Assembly: GCA_023416655.1 (NCBI GenBank)
Contig: JAEZHK010000143.1
Coordinates: 1 to 64,000, forward strand
Origin: Bacillota bacterium
Lineage (GTDB): Bacteria; Bacillota; Clostridia; Christensenellales; Aristaeellaceae
DNA length: 64,000 nt
Direction of reading: 5' to 3'
Below are positions 7,245 to 16,730 of the stretch, in pieces (positions within the stretch are counted from its first letter, which is position 1; the number at the start of each line of letters is the position of its first letter). Made by a program: the position numbers and the translations under genes. Below the pieces are notes generated by a model that searched no databases, was not told the origin of the DNA, and was given only the letters and a program-made list of their open reading frames with translations.

Positions 7245-8947
7245 GCTTCCCCTCCCCCTTTCGCACCGGATGCGGGCTGGCGGATCGTGGCCAGCACACC
7301 GCCCGGCACGTTCTCAAACACCAGCGCGTATTCGCTTCCAAACCGCAGCTTCAGCCGCGTGTTCACGTTATGGATGGCCAGCCCGCGCTTTCCGGGCTGC
7401 TCCTCCCCCATGAGCCTTTCCATCTCCGCGATGTCCACTTGGGTGCCCTCGTTGAACACCTTGTACACCAGGGCGTCGTCCTCGCGGTAGATGTTGATCA
7501 CCACGCGGCCGCCGCCCGCCGGTTCCACGCCGTGGATGACGGCGTTTTCGACGATCGGCTGCAGAAGCAGCTTGAGCACCTTCAGATCGTCCAGGCCCTC
7601 CTGCACGTAGAATTCAAACCGGATCTGGTCCTGGTAGCGCACCTGCTGGATGGTGAGGTAGCACTCGATGTACTCCCGTTCGAGCCTCAGCGGCACCAGG
7701 CCGTCGGGCGCGGGCGCGAGCGCGATGCGAAAGAGGTTGGAGAGCGATTTGACCATTTCCGAAACCTTCCAGGTCTTGTTGATCTCGCTCATCCAGTAGA
7801 TGGTGTCCAGCGTGTTGTACAGAAAGTGCGGGTTGATCTCCGACTGCAGCGCGTGGAGCTCGGCGTCGCGCAGCCGGATCTCGGAGAGGTATATTTGCTC
7901 GTGCATCATCTTCAGCCTCCTGCACATCAGGTTGAACTGGCTGACGAGCAGCGTGATCTCGTTGTTGCCCGGGATCACGAAGTCGCTGTCAAAGTCCCGC
8001 TGCTCGATGCCCACCATCACCTCGCCGAGCCGCTTGAGCGGGTCGAAGAACCGCCGCGTATAGTAGGCGATCAAGATCGTGACGAAAAGCGCCGACATTA
8101 AAAGCGCGACCGCGATGCTCCACAATAGCAGCGAATCCATCTGGAAAAGCTCCGCCCGGTCGAGCAGCGAGACCACCACGACCTTGCCGTTGAACACGGG
8201 GCGCGAGGAGTACAGGAAGGTGCGCCCGCGGACCGTGACGCTCGCGCTGTCCCGCTGCCCGGCGGACAGCGCCTCGTAGGAAAACGCCGCGTCCTCCAAA
8301 AGGCCCTCCGGGATTTCGCCGCGCTGGAGCATGACGCCCGCGTCGGTCATCAGAAGATAGCCGCTCTTCGGCAAGGAATCGGGGGAGGCCATGATTTCCA
8401 GCAGCGCGGACTGATTGACCTCGATTTTGATATAGCCCAGCGCGCGGCTGAGCCGGTTGGCGTCGCGCATCAGGCGCACCAGCGACACGTCGCCCGGGCG
8501 GATGGACCAGAAACTGGTGCCCTTCAGCTGGTCGGCGCGCTCCCGGTCGGCGTCGGTGATGCTCTTGTTGTTGAATATGCCCGAATAAAGCAGCTCGCGC
8601 GAATCGGAGATGACAGACGCGGTTTTGAAGTACTTGGAACTGAACGGCAGAAACTGCAGGGAGCTGTTCACCTGTGCGTACAGTGCGCGTCCGGACGGAT
8701 TCGCCAGATAGTCCCGAACCGCCGGATTGGCCAGCATGTACAGCGACAGCTCGTTGAGCCCGCGGAAAGCCGAGTCCAGCGCGCTTGCGGTGCTCTGGAT
8801 GTTGTGATAGGCGTAGCGCTGGTTTTCCTCGATGGACCGATTGGTAAAAAATGTGAGGATAATCAAGTACAGGATGACCATGGGCACCATGACCACGGCG
8901 ATCGCAAACCAGACGAGCTTTTTGCGCAAATCGTTCGATCGTTTCAT
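7241..8947 (-). CDS. YesM-type sensor histidine kinase
   Basis: 568 residues. One transmembrane helix (about 12-34), an extracellular sensory region of roughly 260 residues, a second helix near 295-315, then a HAMP-like segment. The His_kinase domain carries phosphoacceptor H374 in I-N-P-H-F-L-Y-N-T-L, followed by a HATPase region (Q-P-I-V-E-N-A-V-I-H-G near 450). This is the LytS/YesM type in which kinase and sugar ABC transporter genes adjoin. It pairs with the overlapping response regulator and lies about 250 bases from the divergent SBP gene. Confidence 0.95.
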   Translation of the reverse strand: MKRSNDLRKKLVWFAIAVVMVPMVILYLIILTFFTNRSIEENQRYAYHNIQSTASALDSAFRGLNELSLYMLANPAVRDYLANPSGRALYAQVNSSLQFLPFSSKYFKTASVISDSRELLYSGIFNNKSITDADRERADQLKGTSFWSIRPGDVSLVRLMRDANRLSRALGYIKIEVNQSALLEIMASPDSLPKSGYLLMTDAGVMLQRGEIPEGLLEDAAFSYEALSAGQRDSASVTVRGRTFLYSSRPVFNGKVVVVSLLDRAELFQMDSLLLWSIAVALLMSALFVTILIAYYTRRFFDPLKRLGEVMVGIEQRDFDSDFVIPGNNEITLLVSQFNLMCRRLKMMHEQIYLSEIRLRDAELHALQSEINPHFLYNTLDTIYWMSEINKTWKVSEMVKSLSNLFRIALAPAPDGLVPLRLEREYIECYLTIQQVRYQDQIRFEFYVQEGLDDLKVLKLLLQPIVENAVIHGVEPAGGGRVVINIYREDDALVYKVFNEGTQVDIAEMERLMGEEQPGKRGLAIHNVNTRLKLRFGSEYALVFENVPGGVLATIRQPASGAKGGGEA

Positions 8948-9196
8948 TGCGTCCTCTGAATGTACACATTTTACATGGCGGATACAGGCACAGCGTACAA
9001 TAATTCCGGATAAATGTCAACAATGAGGGATAATTTATTGTGATTCCAATTCGGCGCGCTTCGTTTCCGTCGCCACAAAGGATTTTTTGGTCATCAGGTC
9101 TCCCATTTCGGAAACAATTGCCCTTTCCCATTCGGCCCGTTTCGTGTAAAATTTAGATGTTGCCCACCGGGAACACATATCAGGGAGGTAGGATTC

Positions 9197-10483
9197 ATGA
9201 AACGGAGTATTCTCGCGCTCCTCGTGGTTCTGGCGATGGTGCTGGCGCTGCCGATGTCCATGGCCGTGGCCGAGGAAAAGGTGGAGCTCAGCCTGATGCA
9301 CTTCCACACCCCCGAGACCGCCGACAGCAACGTGGAGAACCGCGCGTACCACGCGATGAAGGAGAAGTTCCTGGCGGAGCATCCGAATGTGGTGCTCAAC
9401 GAGACCACCCTGCAGCAGGCCGACTACCACACCAAGATCATGGCGCTGGCGGCTGCCAACGAGATGCCCGACATCTTCTTCACCAAGGGCAGCTGGGTGC
9501 AGAACTTCTATGACAACAACCTCATGGCCGACCTGACCGGCAAGCTCGACACCTCCGTCTACCGCGACGGCATCTTCATCCCCTTCACGCGGGACGGCAA
9601 GATTTTTGCCTCTCCGATCCAGTTTGTCGTGACCTCGCTGGTGTACTGGAACCAGGCGATGTTCGCCGACATCGGCTACGACCACTTCCCCGCCACCTGG
9701 GACGAACTGCTGGACGCCAATGAGAAGTTCAAGGCGAAGGGCGTCACCATGATGTCCCTTGGCAACAAGGACAAATGGCCCTTTGAATCCTGCATCATCT
9801 CCACGCTGGGCGACCGCTTCACCGGCACCGACTGGACCCAGTCGATCATCCTGAACGACGGCAAGGCCAAGTTCACCGACCCCGAGTTCGTCGAGACGCT
9901 CAAGTACAGCCAGGCGATGGCCCCGATGTTCAACATCGACTTCAACGCCATCAACAACGAGCAGTCCGACAACCTCTACGGAACCGGCAAAGTCGCAGCC
10001 ACGATCGAAGGCATGTGGACCATTTCGTACTTCCAGGCCAACGCCGACGAGGAAGTCATCAACAACACCCAGATCGCCATCCTTCCGGCCGTCCCCAACA
10101 TGAAGGGCGATGCCAACGCGGTCTCCGGCGGCGCGGGCTGGTCCCAGAGCGTCAGCTCCAAGCTCACCGGCAAGGCGCTTGAGATGGCCATCGAGTACGT
10201 CAAGGCGACCACGGGCGTCGAGTACTGCGAGTACATGATGAAGGACAGCGGCATGCTCGGCCAGTGCGAAGTCCCGGTCGCGGACCTGTCCACCGTGCCT
10301 GTGCTGTCGCAGCGGTACCTCGAGTATGTCGGCGGCCTGAAGCTGGTCCCGATCTATGACATCCAGATGGACGGCGCGGTGATCGACGTCATGAACTCCA
10401 AGATCCAGGAACTCCTCAGCGGCACCGTCACGCCCGAGGCCGTCGCGGAAGCGATCCAGGCCGAACAGGCGAAGCTGGGCTGA
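9197..10483 (+). CDS. Carbohydrate ABC transporter substrate-binding protein (family 1)
   Basis: 428 residues. A hydrophobic signal peptide ends near A-V-A-E-E (residue 25). There is no lipobox cysteine, so cleavage by signal peptidase I is predicted. The mature part has the SBP family 1 pattern: M-K-E-K-F-L-A-E-H-P-N-V-V-L-N-E near residue 55 and P-A-T-W-D-E-L-L near residue 166. GGAGGT lies 8 bases before the ATG. It heads an operon with two permeases and a beta-mannosidase, so manno-oligosaccharides are the likely ligand (inference). Release from a monoderm would be odd without an anchor. Confidence 0.93.
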   Translation: MKRSILALLVVLAMVLALPMSMAVAEEKVELSLMHFHTPETADSNVENRAYHAMKEKFLAEHPNVVLNETTLQQADYHTKIMALAAANEMPDIFFTKGSWVQNFYDNNLMADLTGKLDTSVYRDGIFIPFTRDGKIFASPIQFVVTSLVYWNQAMFADIGYDHFPATWDELLDANEKFKAKGVTMMSLGNKDKWPFESCIISTLGDRFTGTDWTQSIILNDGKAKFTDPEFVETLKYSQAMAPMFNIDFNAINNEQSDNLYGTGKVAATIEGMWTISYFQANADEEVINNTQIAILPAVPNMKGDANAVSGGAGWSQSVSSKLTGKALEMAIEYVKATTGVEYCEYMMKDSGMLGQCEVPVADLSTVPVLSQRYLEYVGGLKLVPIYDIQMDGAVIDVMNSKIQELLSGTVTPEAVAEAIQAEQAKLG

Positions 10484-10502
10484 TCCTATAGGCGCAGGAC
10501 AA

Positions 10503-10532
10503 CGGGCGGGGGCGCTGCCCCCGCCCGCTTTT
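10503..10532 (+). terminator. G+C-rich hairpin between SBP and permease genes
   Basis: CGGGCGGGGGC pairs perfectly over 11 bp with GCCCCCGCCCG across a GCT loop, followed by CTTTT. Placed directly after an SBP gene and before its permeases, it probably acts as a partial terminator or 3'-end stabiliser that keeps the binding protein more abundant than the permeases. Confidence 0.7.
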
Positions 10533-10576
10533 CCAAAGCGCCCTAGGTTAAAAATTCTCCGGAAGGGGGCGGCGCG

Positions 10577-11473
10577 ATGAACCGGCGCACAGGCCCGTCA
10601 AGGCTCACTCTGGCGCTGTACCTTTTGCCAAGTCTGGCGCTGTTTTTGTTTGTGGTGATCGTACCCATCTTCGCCGCGATCTACTACAGCACGTTCGACT
10701 GGCCGGGCGGCCAGAAAATGACGCCGATCGGTCTTGAGAACTACCGCGCGATGCTTCAGGACCCGATCTTCTGGTCGTCGTTCAATAACAATGTGTACCT
10801 GACGGTGTTCTGCCTCATCGGCCAGATCGGGCTGGCATTTTTGTTTGCCTGCCTTCTGAACGCCAAGGGGCTCAAGTTCAAGGGGCTGCACCGCGCGGTC
10901 AGCTACTTTCCGGTCACGCTCAGCGCGGTGGTGGTGGGCTTCGTGTGGACGATGATCTATGACTACAACTACGGCATCCTGAATTATTTCCTCGCGATGA
11001 TCGGCCGGGGCGACATGGTCCGCGTATGGCTAAGCGACCCGGCGCTGATCATGCCGGTGGTGAGCTTCCCGCTGGTGTGGCAGTACATCGGCATGTACCT
11101 GGTGATCATCCTGGCCGCGATGACATCCATCTCGCCGGAGGTCTTCGAAATGGCGGAGATCGACGGCGCGGGCGGTTTCCGGCGCGCGCTCCACATCACG
11201 CTGCCGATGATCCGCAACACCCTCATCATCTGCGTGATGCTGTGCATCTCCGGCAACATGCGCGCGTTTGACCACATCTACGCGATGACGCGCGGCGGCC
11301 CGGGCTACGCCTCCAGCGTGATGGCGATGTACTCCTACAACGTGTCGTTCATGCAGGTCAACATGGGCTACGGTTCCACGCTGTCCATCGGCATCCTGAT
11401 CATCAGCATGACGCTCGTGACCGGCGCGCGCGCGCTGCTCACGCGCGCTACCAGAGGGGGGGCGCTGGAATGA
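10577..11473 (+). CDS. CUT1 sugar ABC transporter permease (MalF/UgpA type)
   Basis: 298 residues with about six membrane helices, starting with L-A-L-Y-L-L-P-S-L-A-L-F-L-F-V near residue 12. The cytoplasmic EAA loop E-M-A-E-I-D-G-A-G-G-F-R-R-A-L, near residue 195, docks the ATPase. GGAAGGGGG precedes the ATG. It overlaps the next permease by 4 bases, giving a heterodimeric membrane pair. No ATPase gene lies in the operon, so a shared MsmK/MsiK-type ATPase elsewhere is expected. Confidence 0.93.
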   Translation: MNRRTGPSRLTLALYLLPSLALFLFVVIVPIFAAIYYSTFDWPGGQKMTPIGLENYRAMLQDPIFWSSFNNNVYLTVFCLIGQIGLAFLFACLLNAKGLKFKGLHRAVSYFPVTLSAVVVGFVWTMIYDYNYGILNYFLAMIGRGDMVRVWLSDPALIMPVVSFPLVWQYIGMYLVIILAAMTSISPEVFEMAEIDGAGGFRRALHITLPMIRNTLIICVMLCISGNMRAFDHIYAMTRGGPGYASSVMAMYSYNVSFMQVNMGYGSTLSIGILIISMTLVTGARALLTRATRGGALE

Positions 11474-12354
11474 CCGCGGGCATCAAGGACGCGGGCCGCG
11501 GCGAAGCGGCCATGAAGGGCAAAAACGCGCCGTCCAAGGTGATCGGCCGCGTCGCCGCCAACCTGACGATGTGGCTCTTCTCCATCACCTGCGTGTATCC
11601 GGTCATCTGGATGGTCTACTCCTCGCTGAAAAAGAGCCGGGAGTTCGAGCGGAACATCCTGGGGCTGCCGTCGGTCATCCACTTTGACAACTACATCAAG
11701 ATCTTCTCGGCGGGCACGATCGGCACCTACATGTTCAACACCGTCCGCAACACCGCGCTGTCGCTGCTGCTCATCGTGCTGTTCGGGTTCATCAACGGCT
11801 ACTTCATCTCCCGTTTCAGGTTCCGCGGCCGCACGGCGCTGTACACGCTATACATGCTGGGCATGCTCGTGCCGATGCACGCGCTGCTCATCCCGATCTA
11901 CATCCTGTTCAGCGGCACACACCTCAACGACCACTGGTACACGGTCGTGCTGCCCAACGTGGCGTTCAACCTGCCGATGGCCCTGTTCCTGGTGGAGAGC
12001 TTCATGAGCACCATCCCCCGGGACATCGAGGAGGCCGCGTCCATCGACGGCGCGTCCTTCTCCCGGACGCTGTTCACGATCATCCTGCCGCTGGTGACGC
12101 CGATCCTGGTCACGGTGGGCATCATCACGTTCTTCAGTTGCTGGAACGAGTTCAGCTTCTCGCTGGTTTTACTAAACGACCAAAAGCTGTTCACGCTGCC
12201 GCTGGGGCTGACGATGTTCAAGGGCGTGTACCAGAGCGATTACCCCAAGATGATGACCACGATGGTGATCGCCATGGCGCCGGCGATCATCCTGTACTTC
12301 GCGTTTTCCAAGCAGATCATCCAGGGCATGATGTCGGGCGCGCTGAAGGGGTAG
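11470..12354 (+). CDS. CUT1 sugar ABC transporter permease (MalG/UgpE type)
   Basis: 294 residues, six predicted helices. The EAA motif is E-E-A-A-S-I-D-G-A-S-F-S-R-T-L near residue 185, and the C-terminus (I-I-Q-G-M-M-S-G-A-L-K-G) is typical of MalG-type subunits. The ATG at 11470 overlaps the upstream stop by 4 bases. An in-frame ATG at 11512 would remove a hydrophilic 14-residue leader and cannot be excluded. It is the partner of the preceding permease. Confidence 0.93.
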   Translation: MTAGIKDAGRGEAAMKGKNAPSKVIGRVAANLTMWLFSITCVYPVIWMVYSSLKKSREFERNILGLPSVIHFDNYIKIFSAGTIGTYMFNTVRNTALSLLLIVLFGFINGYFISRFRFRGRTALYTLYMLGMLVPMHALLIPIYILFSGTHLNDHWYTVVLPNVAFNLPMALFLVESFMSTIPRDIEEAASIDGASFSRTLFTIILPLVTPILVTVGIITFFSCWNEFSFSLVLLNDQKLFTLPLGLTMFKGVYQSDYPKMMTTMVIAMAPAIILYFAFSKQIIQGMMSGALKG

Positions 12355-12387
12355 CGAAAATTACGACGAGTGAAAAGGAGAATCTTC

Positions 12388-14886
12388 ATGAAACTGTCGC
12401 TCAACCGGGGCTGGCAACTGTTGGAGAGAAAACTGGACGTCACGGCGAAGGACGTTCTCAGCGTCATGGAAGCCGACGGCTTCCTCGCGGCCGGCGACCT
12501 CCCGCTGGACGCGCATATGCCACTGATCACCCACGGCGTCATCAAGGACCCGGTCGTGGCGGATTACAGCTACGACTGCGAGTGGATGGAGCGCCGTAGC
12601 TGGTGGTTCAAAAAGGCGTTTCAGGTGACGGACGCGGACCTCAAAGCCCGCGCCGCGCGGCTTGAGCTGGAGAGCCTGGACCTGTTCGCGGACGTATTCG
12701 TCAACGGGCGCTTTGTGGGCGAGCATCAAAGCTGCCACTTCCCGTTCACCGCGGACGTGAAGGAATTCCTGAGGTCCGGTGAAAACATCCTGCTCGTCCG
12801 GCTCACGATGGGGCCGGAGCGCGTCGCCAGGGGCGATTACGACTATCTGGCCGACCACATCTGCACCGAGTATGAGGGCGGCCGGGGCGACCGCGGTGAG
12901 AAGGCGCGCGCGATGCTCCGAAAGCCCCAGTACGTCTACGGCTGGGACTGGGGCCCGAGGGTCGGCACCGTCGGCATCGTGAAGAACGCCTGGCTCCACT
13001 TCCTGGGCGACGTGGCGGTGACGCGCGTGCACGCGGTCACCCTCTCCGCCGAAGAAAACGCCCGCATGCGCTTCGAGCTGGAATTTGAGAGCCTGCTCCC
13101 GATCTCCACCCAGGAGGCGGAGGTGACGCTTGAAGTCGCGTTCCGTGGTGAAAACGTGCTCACGCTGAAGCGCGACGTGCTGGCCGAGAGCGGCGCGAAC
13201 TACGCGGACTTTGAGGCCGTGATCGAAAACGCGAAGCTCTGGTGGCCAAACGGCGCGGGAGCGCAGCCGCTGTACGAAGTCCGGGCCACCGTCCGGACCG
13301 AAACCTGCACCGCCGTTTCCGAACCCGCGCGGTTTGGCATCCGCACCGTGGCGCTGGATCTGACCAGGTTCGCGAACAACGATCGCCGCTTCGCGGTCGC
13401 GGTTAACGGCGTGGCGATCTACATGAAGGGCGCCGACTGGATCCCGTCCGACTCCGTCTACGCGCGCGTCAGCCGGGAAAAGTACGACACGCTGATCCGG
13501 GACGCGAAGGACTGCAACTTCAACATGCTGCGCATCTGGGGCGGCGGCAACTACGAGCGGGACGAGTTCTACGACCTGTGCGATGAGCACGGCATCCTGC
13601 TCTGGCACGATTTCATGTTCGCCTGCGCACTGTACCCGGACGATCAGGCCTGGTTCCGCGATCTGGCGACCCGCGAGATCGACTACCAGACCCGGCGGCT
13701 TCGCAACCATCCCTCCATGGCGCTCTGGTGCGGCAACAACGAGTGCCAGTGGATCTTTGAAGAGTACCTGGGCGGCCCCGGCAAGCCGTACAGCGGCGGG
13801 CTGCACCTGTACAACGAGATCATGCCCCGGGCCATCCGGGACAACTGCCCGGAAATCCCCTACTGGCGCTCCTCGCCCTACGGCGGCAAACTGCCCAACG
13901 ACAACGAGGTGGGCGACCGGCACCACTGGCGCGACTGCACCATGTCCGACCGCATGGAGGACCGCATCAACCCGGAGGCATACGACCGCGTGACCTCGCG
14001 CTTCGTAAGCGAGTACGGCTACATCGGGCCGTGCTCCGAGGAGACGATCACGAAGTACTACGGCGGCGGCGAGTGGGCGCCCGGCGACCGGATCTGGAAC
14101 CTGCACAACAACACGTTCGAGAAGGCGACCGTGCCGGAGGGCATCCGCCGCCACTACACCGACCCCGAACCGCTCGCCATCCGGGACTACCTGCAATACG
14201 CGCGGCTGGTGCAGGGCCTGATGTACGGCTACTCGCTGGAGGCGATCCGCTTCTACCCCAAAAACGACGGCTCGCTGTTCTGGATGTACAACGATACCTG
14301 GGGCGAGGTGGGCTGGACGATCATCGACTACTACCTGGACCGGAAGCCCAGCTTCTACCACGTCAAGCGCGCGTTCGCGCCGCTGAAGCTGATCCTGCGC
14401 GCGTCCGAAGACGGGAAGACCGTCCGCGTGATGGGCATCAACGACACCCCTTCCGAAGTGCGGGCCGATCTTAAGTTCGGCTACGCGGGCTTCGACGGGC
14501 GCTTTGACCAGACGAGCGTGTCCCTTGCGCTAAAGCCCTTCACGAAGGGCATCGTGCATGAGTTCCCGATGCCCGCGGGCGATGCGAAAAAGGGCGTGGT
14601 GTTCGCGCGGATGGACGGCGCGCCGCTGGCGCTGCTCAGGCAGGTTCCGTACCGCGACTTTGCCGCGCACGAGGGCCGGGTGCTGGTGGAATCGGTGAGG
14701 GAGAATGGAAATGACCTCGAAGTCGTACTGAAGAGCGAGGGCTATTGCCACGCGGTTTCGCTGGGATTCCCGGCGGGCGTGCGCTTGAGCGACGAATACT
14801 TCGACATGCTGCCCGGCGACCGCGTCACCATCACCGTCTACGGCGCGAAGGGCATGGCAAGCGGCATCTCCCCGCGCTGGATCTAG
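12388..14886 (+). CDS. Beta-mannosidase-type glycoside hydrolase, GH2
   Basis: 832 residues from the ATG at 12388, chosen because AAGGAG at 12375-12380 is 7 bases upstream. An N-terminal jelly-roll (N-R-G-W-Q-L near residue 6), an Ig-like domain and a TIM barrel follow in GH2 order. The barrel has W-G-G-G-N-Y-E-R-D-E-F-Y-D-L-C-D-E-H-G, the acid/base G-N-N-E at E452 and the nucleophile S-E-Y-G at E542. The beta-mannosidase call rests on this motif set (W-H-D-F-M-F-A-C-A-L-Y-P). There is no signal peptide, so it acts on imported manno-oligosaccharides in the cytoplasm. It ends the first sugar operon. Confidence 0.92.
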   Translation: MKLSLNRGWQLLERKLDVTAKDVLSVMEADGFLAAGDLPLDAHMPLITHGVIKDPVVADYSYDCEWMERRSWWFKKAFQVTDADLKARAARLELESLDLFADVFVNGRFVGEHQSCHFPFTADVKEFLRSGENILLVRLTMGPERVARGDYDYLADHICTEYEGGRGDRGEKARAMLRKPQYVYGWDWGPRVGTVGIVKNAWLHFLGDVAVTRVHAVTLSAEENARMRFELEFESLLPISTQEAEVTLEVAFRGENVLTLKRDVLAESGANYADFEAVIENAKLWWPNGAGAQPLYEVRATVRTETCTAVSEPARFGIRTVALDLTRFANNDRRFAVAVNGVAIYMKGADWIPSDSVYARVSREKYDTLIRDAKDCNFNMLRIWGGGNYERDEFYDLCDEHGILLWHDFMFACALYPDDQAWFRDLATREIDYQTRRLRNHPSMALWCGNNECQWIFEEYLGGPGKPYSGGLHLYNEIMPRAIRDNCPEIPYWRSSPYGGKLPNDNEVGDRHHWRDCTMSDRMEDRINPEAYDRVTSRFVSEYGYIGPCSEETITKYYGGGEWAPGDRIWNLHNNTFEKATVPEGIRRHYTDPEPLAIRDYLQYARLVQGLMYGYSLEAIRFYPKNDGSLFWMYNDTWGEVGWTIIDYYLDRKPSFYHVKRAFAPLKLILRASEDGKTVRVMGINDTPSEVRADLKFGYAGFDGRFDQTSVSLALKPFTKGIVHEFPMPAGDAKKGVVFARMDGAPLALLRQVPYRDFAAHEGRVLVESVRENGNDLEVVLKSEGYCHAVSLGFPAGVRLSDEYFDMLPGDRVTITVYGAKGMASGISPRWI

Positions 14887-14914
14887 CAGGATACCCCGCC
14901 GCCATCCATGATCA

Positions 14915-14947
14915 AAAAGCACCCTCGCTCGATGCAAGGGTGCTTTT
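14915..14947. terminator. Bidirectional terminator between convergent operons
   Basis: AAAAGCACCCT and AGGGTGCTTTT form a perfect 11-bp stem with an 11-base loop. The A-run and T-run on either side serve both strands. It separates the beta-mannosidase gene from the convergent sensor kinase. Confidence 0.85.
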
Positions 14948-14975
14948 CCATTCATCCGCCGCTGTTGAGTGGGCC

Positions 14976-16727
14976 TCACGAAGCCGCGGTCTGGTCAAAA
15001 TCAATCTCGATGCGCACCTCCGCGCCGCCTTCGGGCCGGTTGACAAGTGCGAAGCGGTGATGGCCGGGGTAGAGAAAGCGCAGCTTGCCTACGACGTTCT
15101 GGATGCCCACCGAACGCATACGCGATGGCTCCGCGTCCTGCTCGTCCTCCGCCTGGGGGGCGAGCAGCCTTTCGATCAGCGCCTCGTCCATGCCCACGCC
15201 ATTGTCCCGGACGACGATGACCAGCGCGCCGCCATCCCTTGAGATGATCAGCTCGATGTGCCCCATGCGGTCCAGCGGGCATACGCCGTGCAGGATGGCG
15301 TTCTCCACCAGCGGCTGCAGCACGTTCCGCGGGATCAGTTCGCCGCCCAAATCCTCGTCAAAGTGCGCCGCGAAGGAAAAGCGGTCGGCGTAGCGGTACT
15401 TCTGGATGGTGACGTACTTTTCGACGATGTCCACCTCTGTCGCGACGGTTGCGAAGGGGCCGCGCTTGTCCCGGTGGATGGAATCCTGCAAAAGGCCGAT
15501 GAACGCGCCCGTCAGCTCGATGATCTCCTCGTGCCGCCGCTGCCGCGCCAGATAGATCACGGAGTTCAGCGTATTGTAGATGAAGTGCGGGTTAATCTTG
15601 GCCAATAGAAGCTCAAAGGAAATGCGCTGCGCGGCGCGCTGGCTCTCCAGCTTGTCTTTCAGGTACTGATTGGTTTTGACCACCATCGAATTGAACCCGT
15701 CCGCGATGCCGATGAGCTCCCGCGTGCCGCCCATGGGTTCCACCTTGACCTCCTGCTCGCCGGAGGCGTAGCGGGCCATCGCCTTGTCCAGCAGCACGAT
15801 CTGCCGGGAGATGCGCATCAGCTTCGGGAACACGAACGCGAAGATCAGCACCACGGACAAAAGCGCGCACAATACGGTCAGCAGGACCGTCATGTCCAGC
15901 GAGTGGGAGAAGGCGCGGCTGTCCAGGATCGAGATCATGCGCCATCCGTTGCTCGCCATGGTGTTTTGAAAGTAATAGTAATCGCCCGCCTGGGAAAAGT
16001 CGTCGGTAAGCTTCGACGCCGCTTCGAGGAATTTGTCCGGATCCCCTTCGGACAGGTACATCAGCCTTCCGTCGGGATCGATCATGCCCACCTGCATGAA
16101 CGCGCCGTCGATGGACTTCATCAGCGCGTCGATGTCGAGGTTGATGATCGCCCGGCCGATCAGTTCGGTGCTGCCGGAGACGATGCGGTTGATGCTGGAG
16201 GTGTAGCTGATCAGCCGCTGGCTGATGGGGTACACCTTCTTGCCGGGGATTGAGTAGACCGGGGTGAACCCCAGCTGCTTTTCAAGCGGCTTGCCATCCA
16301 GCGCGTGGGCTTTGAACCAGTCGATGAAGAAGTTGTCGTAAGGACAGGCGCTCCAGTAGGCGCTCTCGTCCCTATCCACGAGGCAGAAGCTGTCCACATA
16401 GCGCGTGAGCAGAAGGTTCACCTGGGTGTGCTCCATCAGCCGCGCGATGCTGACGATGCGGTCGGTATTCGTCGCGTAAGCATGGGTCATCAGGAACGCG
16501 CGCACCTTTTCGTTGGTGCTCAGCCACTGGCCGAACTGGTAGAGTTCGTCGATGGCGATGTCGATCTGGGCGAGGTTGCGCTGCGCGTCGTAGGTCCCCC
16601 GCTGGTAGATGCTCTTTCGCATCTCCATGGCGTTGTAGTAGTAGCTGACCGCGGCGAAAGCCATCAGGACGACCGTCAAAATTGAGATCATCCGGAACAT
16701 GATCTGAAAGCGGATTCCGTGCTTCAT
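14976..16727 (-). CDS. YesM-type sensor histidine kinase (second system)
   Basis: 583 residues. An N-terminal helix (about 11-30), a long extracytoplasmic sensor region, and a second helix near 278-300 precede a HAMP domain. The kinase core has H381 in I-N-P-H-F-I-Y-N-T-L-N-S-V, Q-P-L-V-E-N-A-I-L-H-G near 475 and V-V-R-D-N-G-V-G-M-D near 518. It follows its response regulator with a 3-base gap in the same minus-strand operon. The pair diverges from the second SBP gene and probably senses that transporter's ligand. Confidence 0.95.
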   Translation of the reverse strand: MKHGIRFQIMFRMISILTVVLMAFAAVSYYYNAMEMRKSIYQRGTYDAQRNLAQIDIAIDELYQFGQWLSTNEKVRAFLMTHAYATNTDRIVSIARLMEHTQVNLLLTRYVDSFCLVDRDESAYWSACPYDNFFIDWFKAHALDGKPLEKQLGFTPVYSIPGKKVYPISQRLISYTSSINRIVSGSTELIGRAIINLDIDALMKSIDGAFMQVGMIDPDGRLMYLSEGDPDKFLEAASKLTDDFSQAGDYYYFQNTMASNGWRMISILDSRAFSHSLDMTVLLTVLCALLSVVLIFAFVFPKLMRISRQIVLLDKAMARYASGEQEVKVEPMGGTRELIGIADGFNSMVVKTNQYLKDKLESQRAAQRISFELLLAKINPHFIYNTLNSVIYLARQRRHEEIIELTGAFIGLLQDSIHRDKRGPFATVATEVDIVEKYVTIQKYRYADRFSFAAHFDEDLGGELIPRNVLQPLVENAILHGVCPLDRMGHIELIISRDGGALVIVVRDNGVGMDEALIERLLAPQAEDEQDAEPSRMRSVGIQNVVGKLRFLYPGHHRFALVNRPEGGAEVRIEIDFDQTAAS

Positions 16728-16730
16728 GCC

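Noticed and set aside
6024..7490. 488-codon open frame on the + strand over the first response regulator and kinase
   Set aside because: Antisense shadow of two clear genes in high-G+C DNA; Arg/His/Gln-rich composition and no ribosome binding site.
12361..14361. 666-codon open frame antisense to the GH2 gene
   Set aside because: Val/Arg/His-rich shadow without family motifs; the sense strand has all GH2 catalytic residues.
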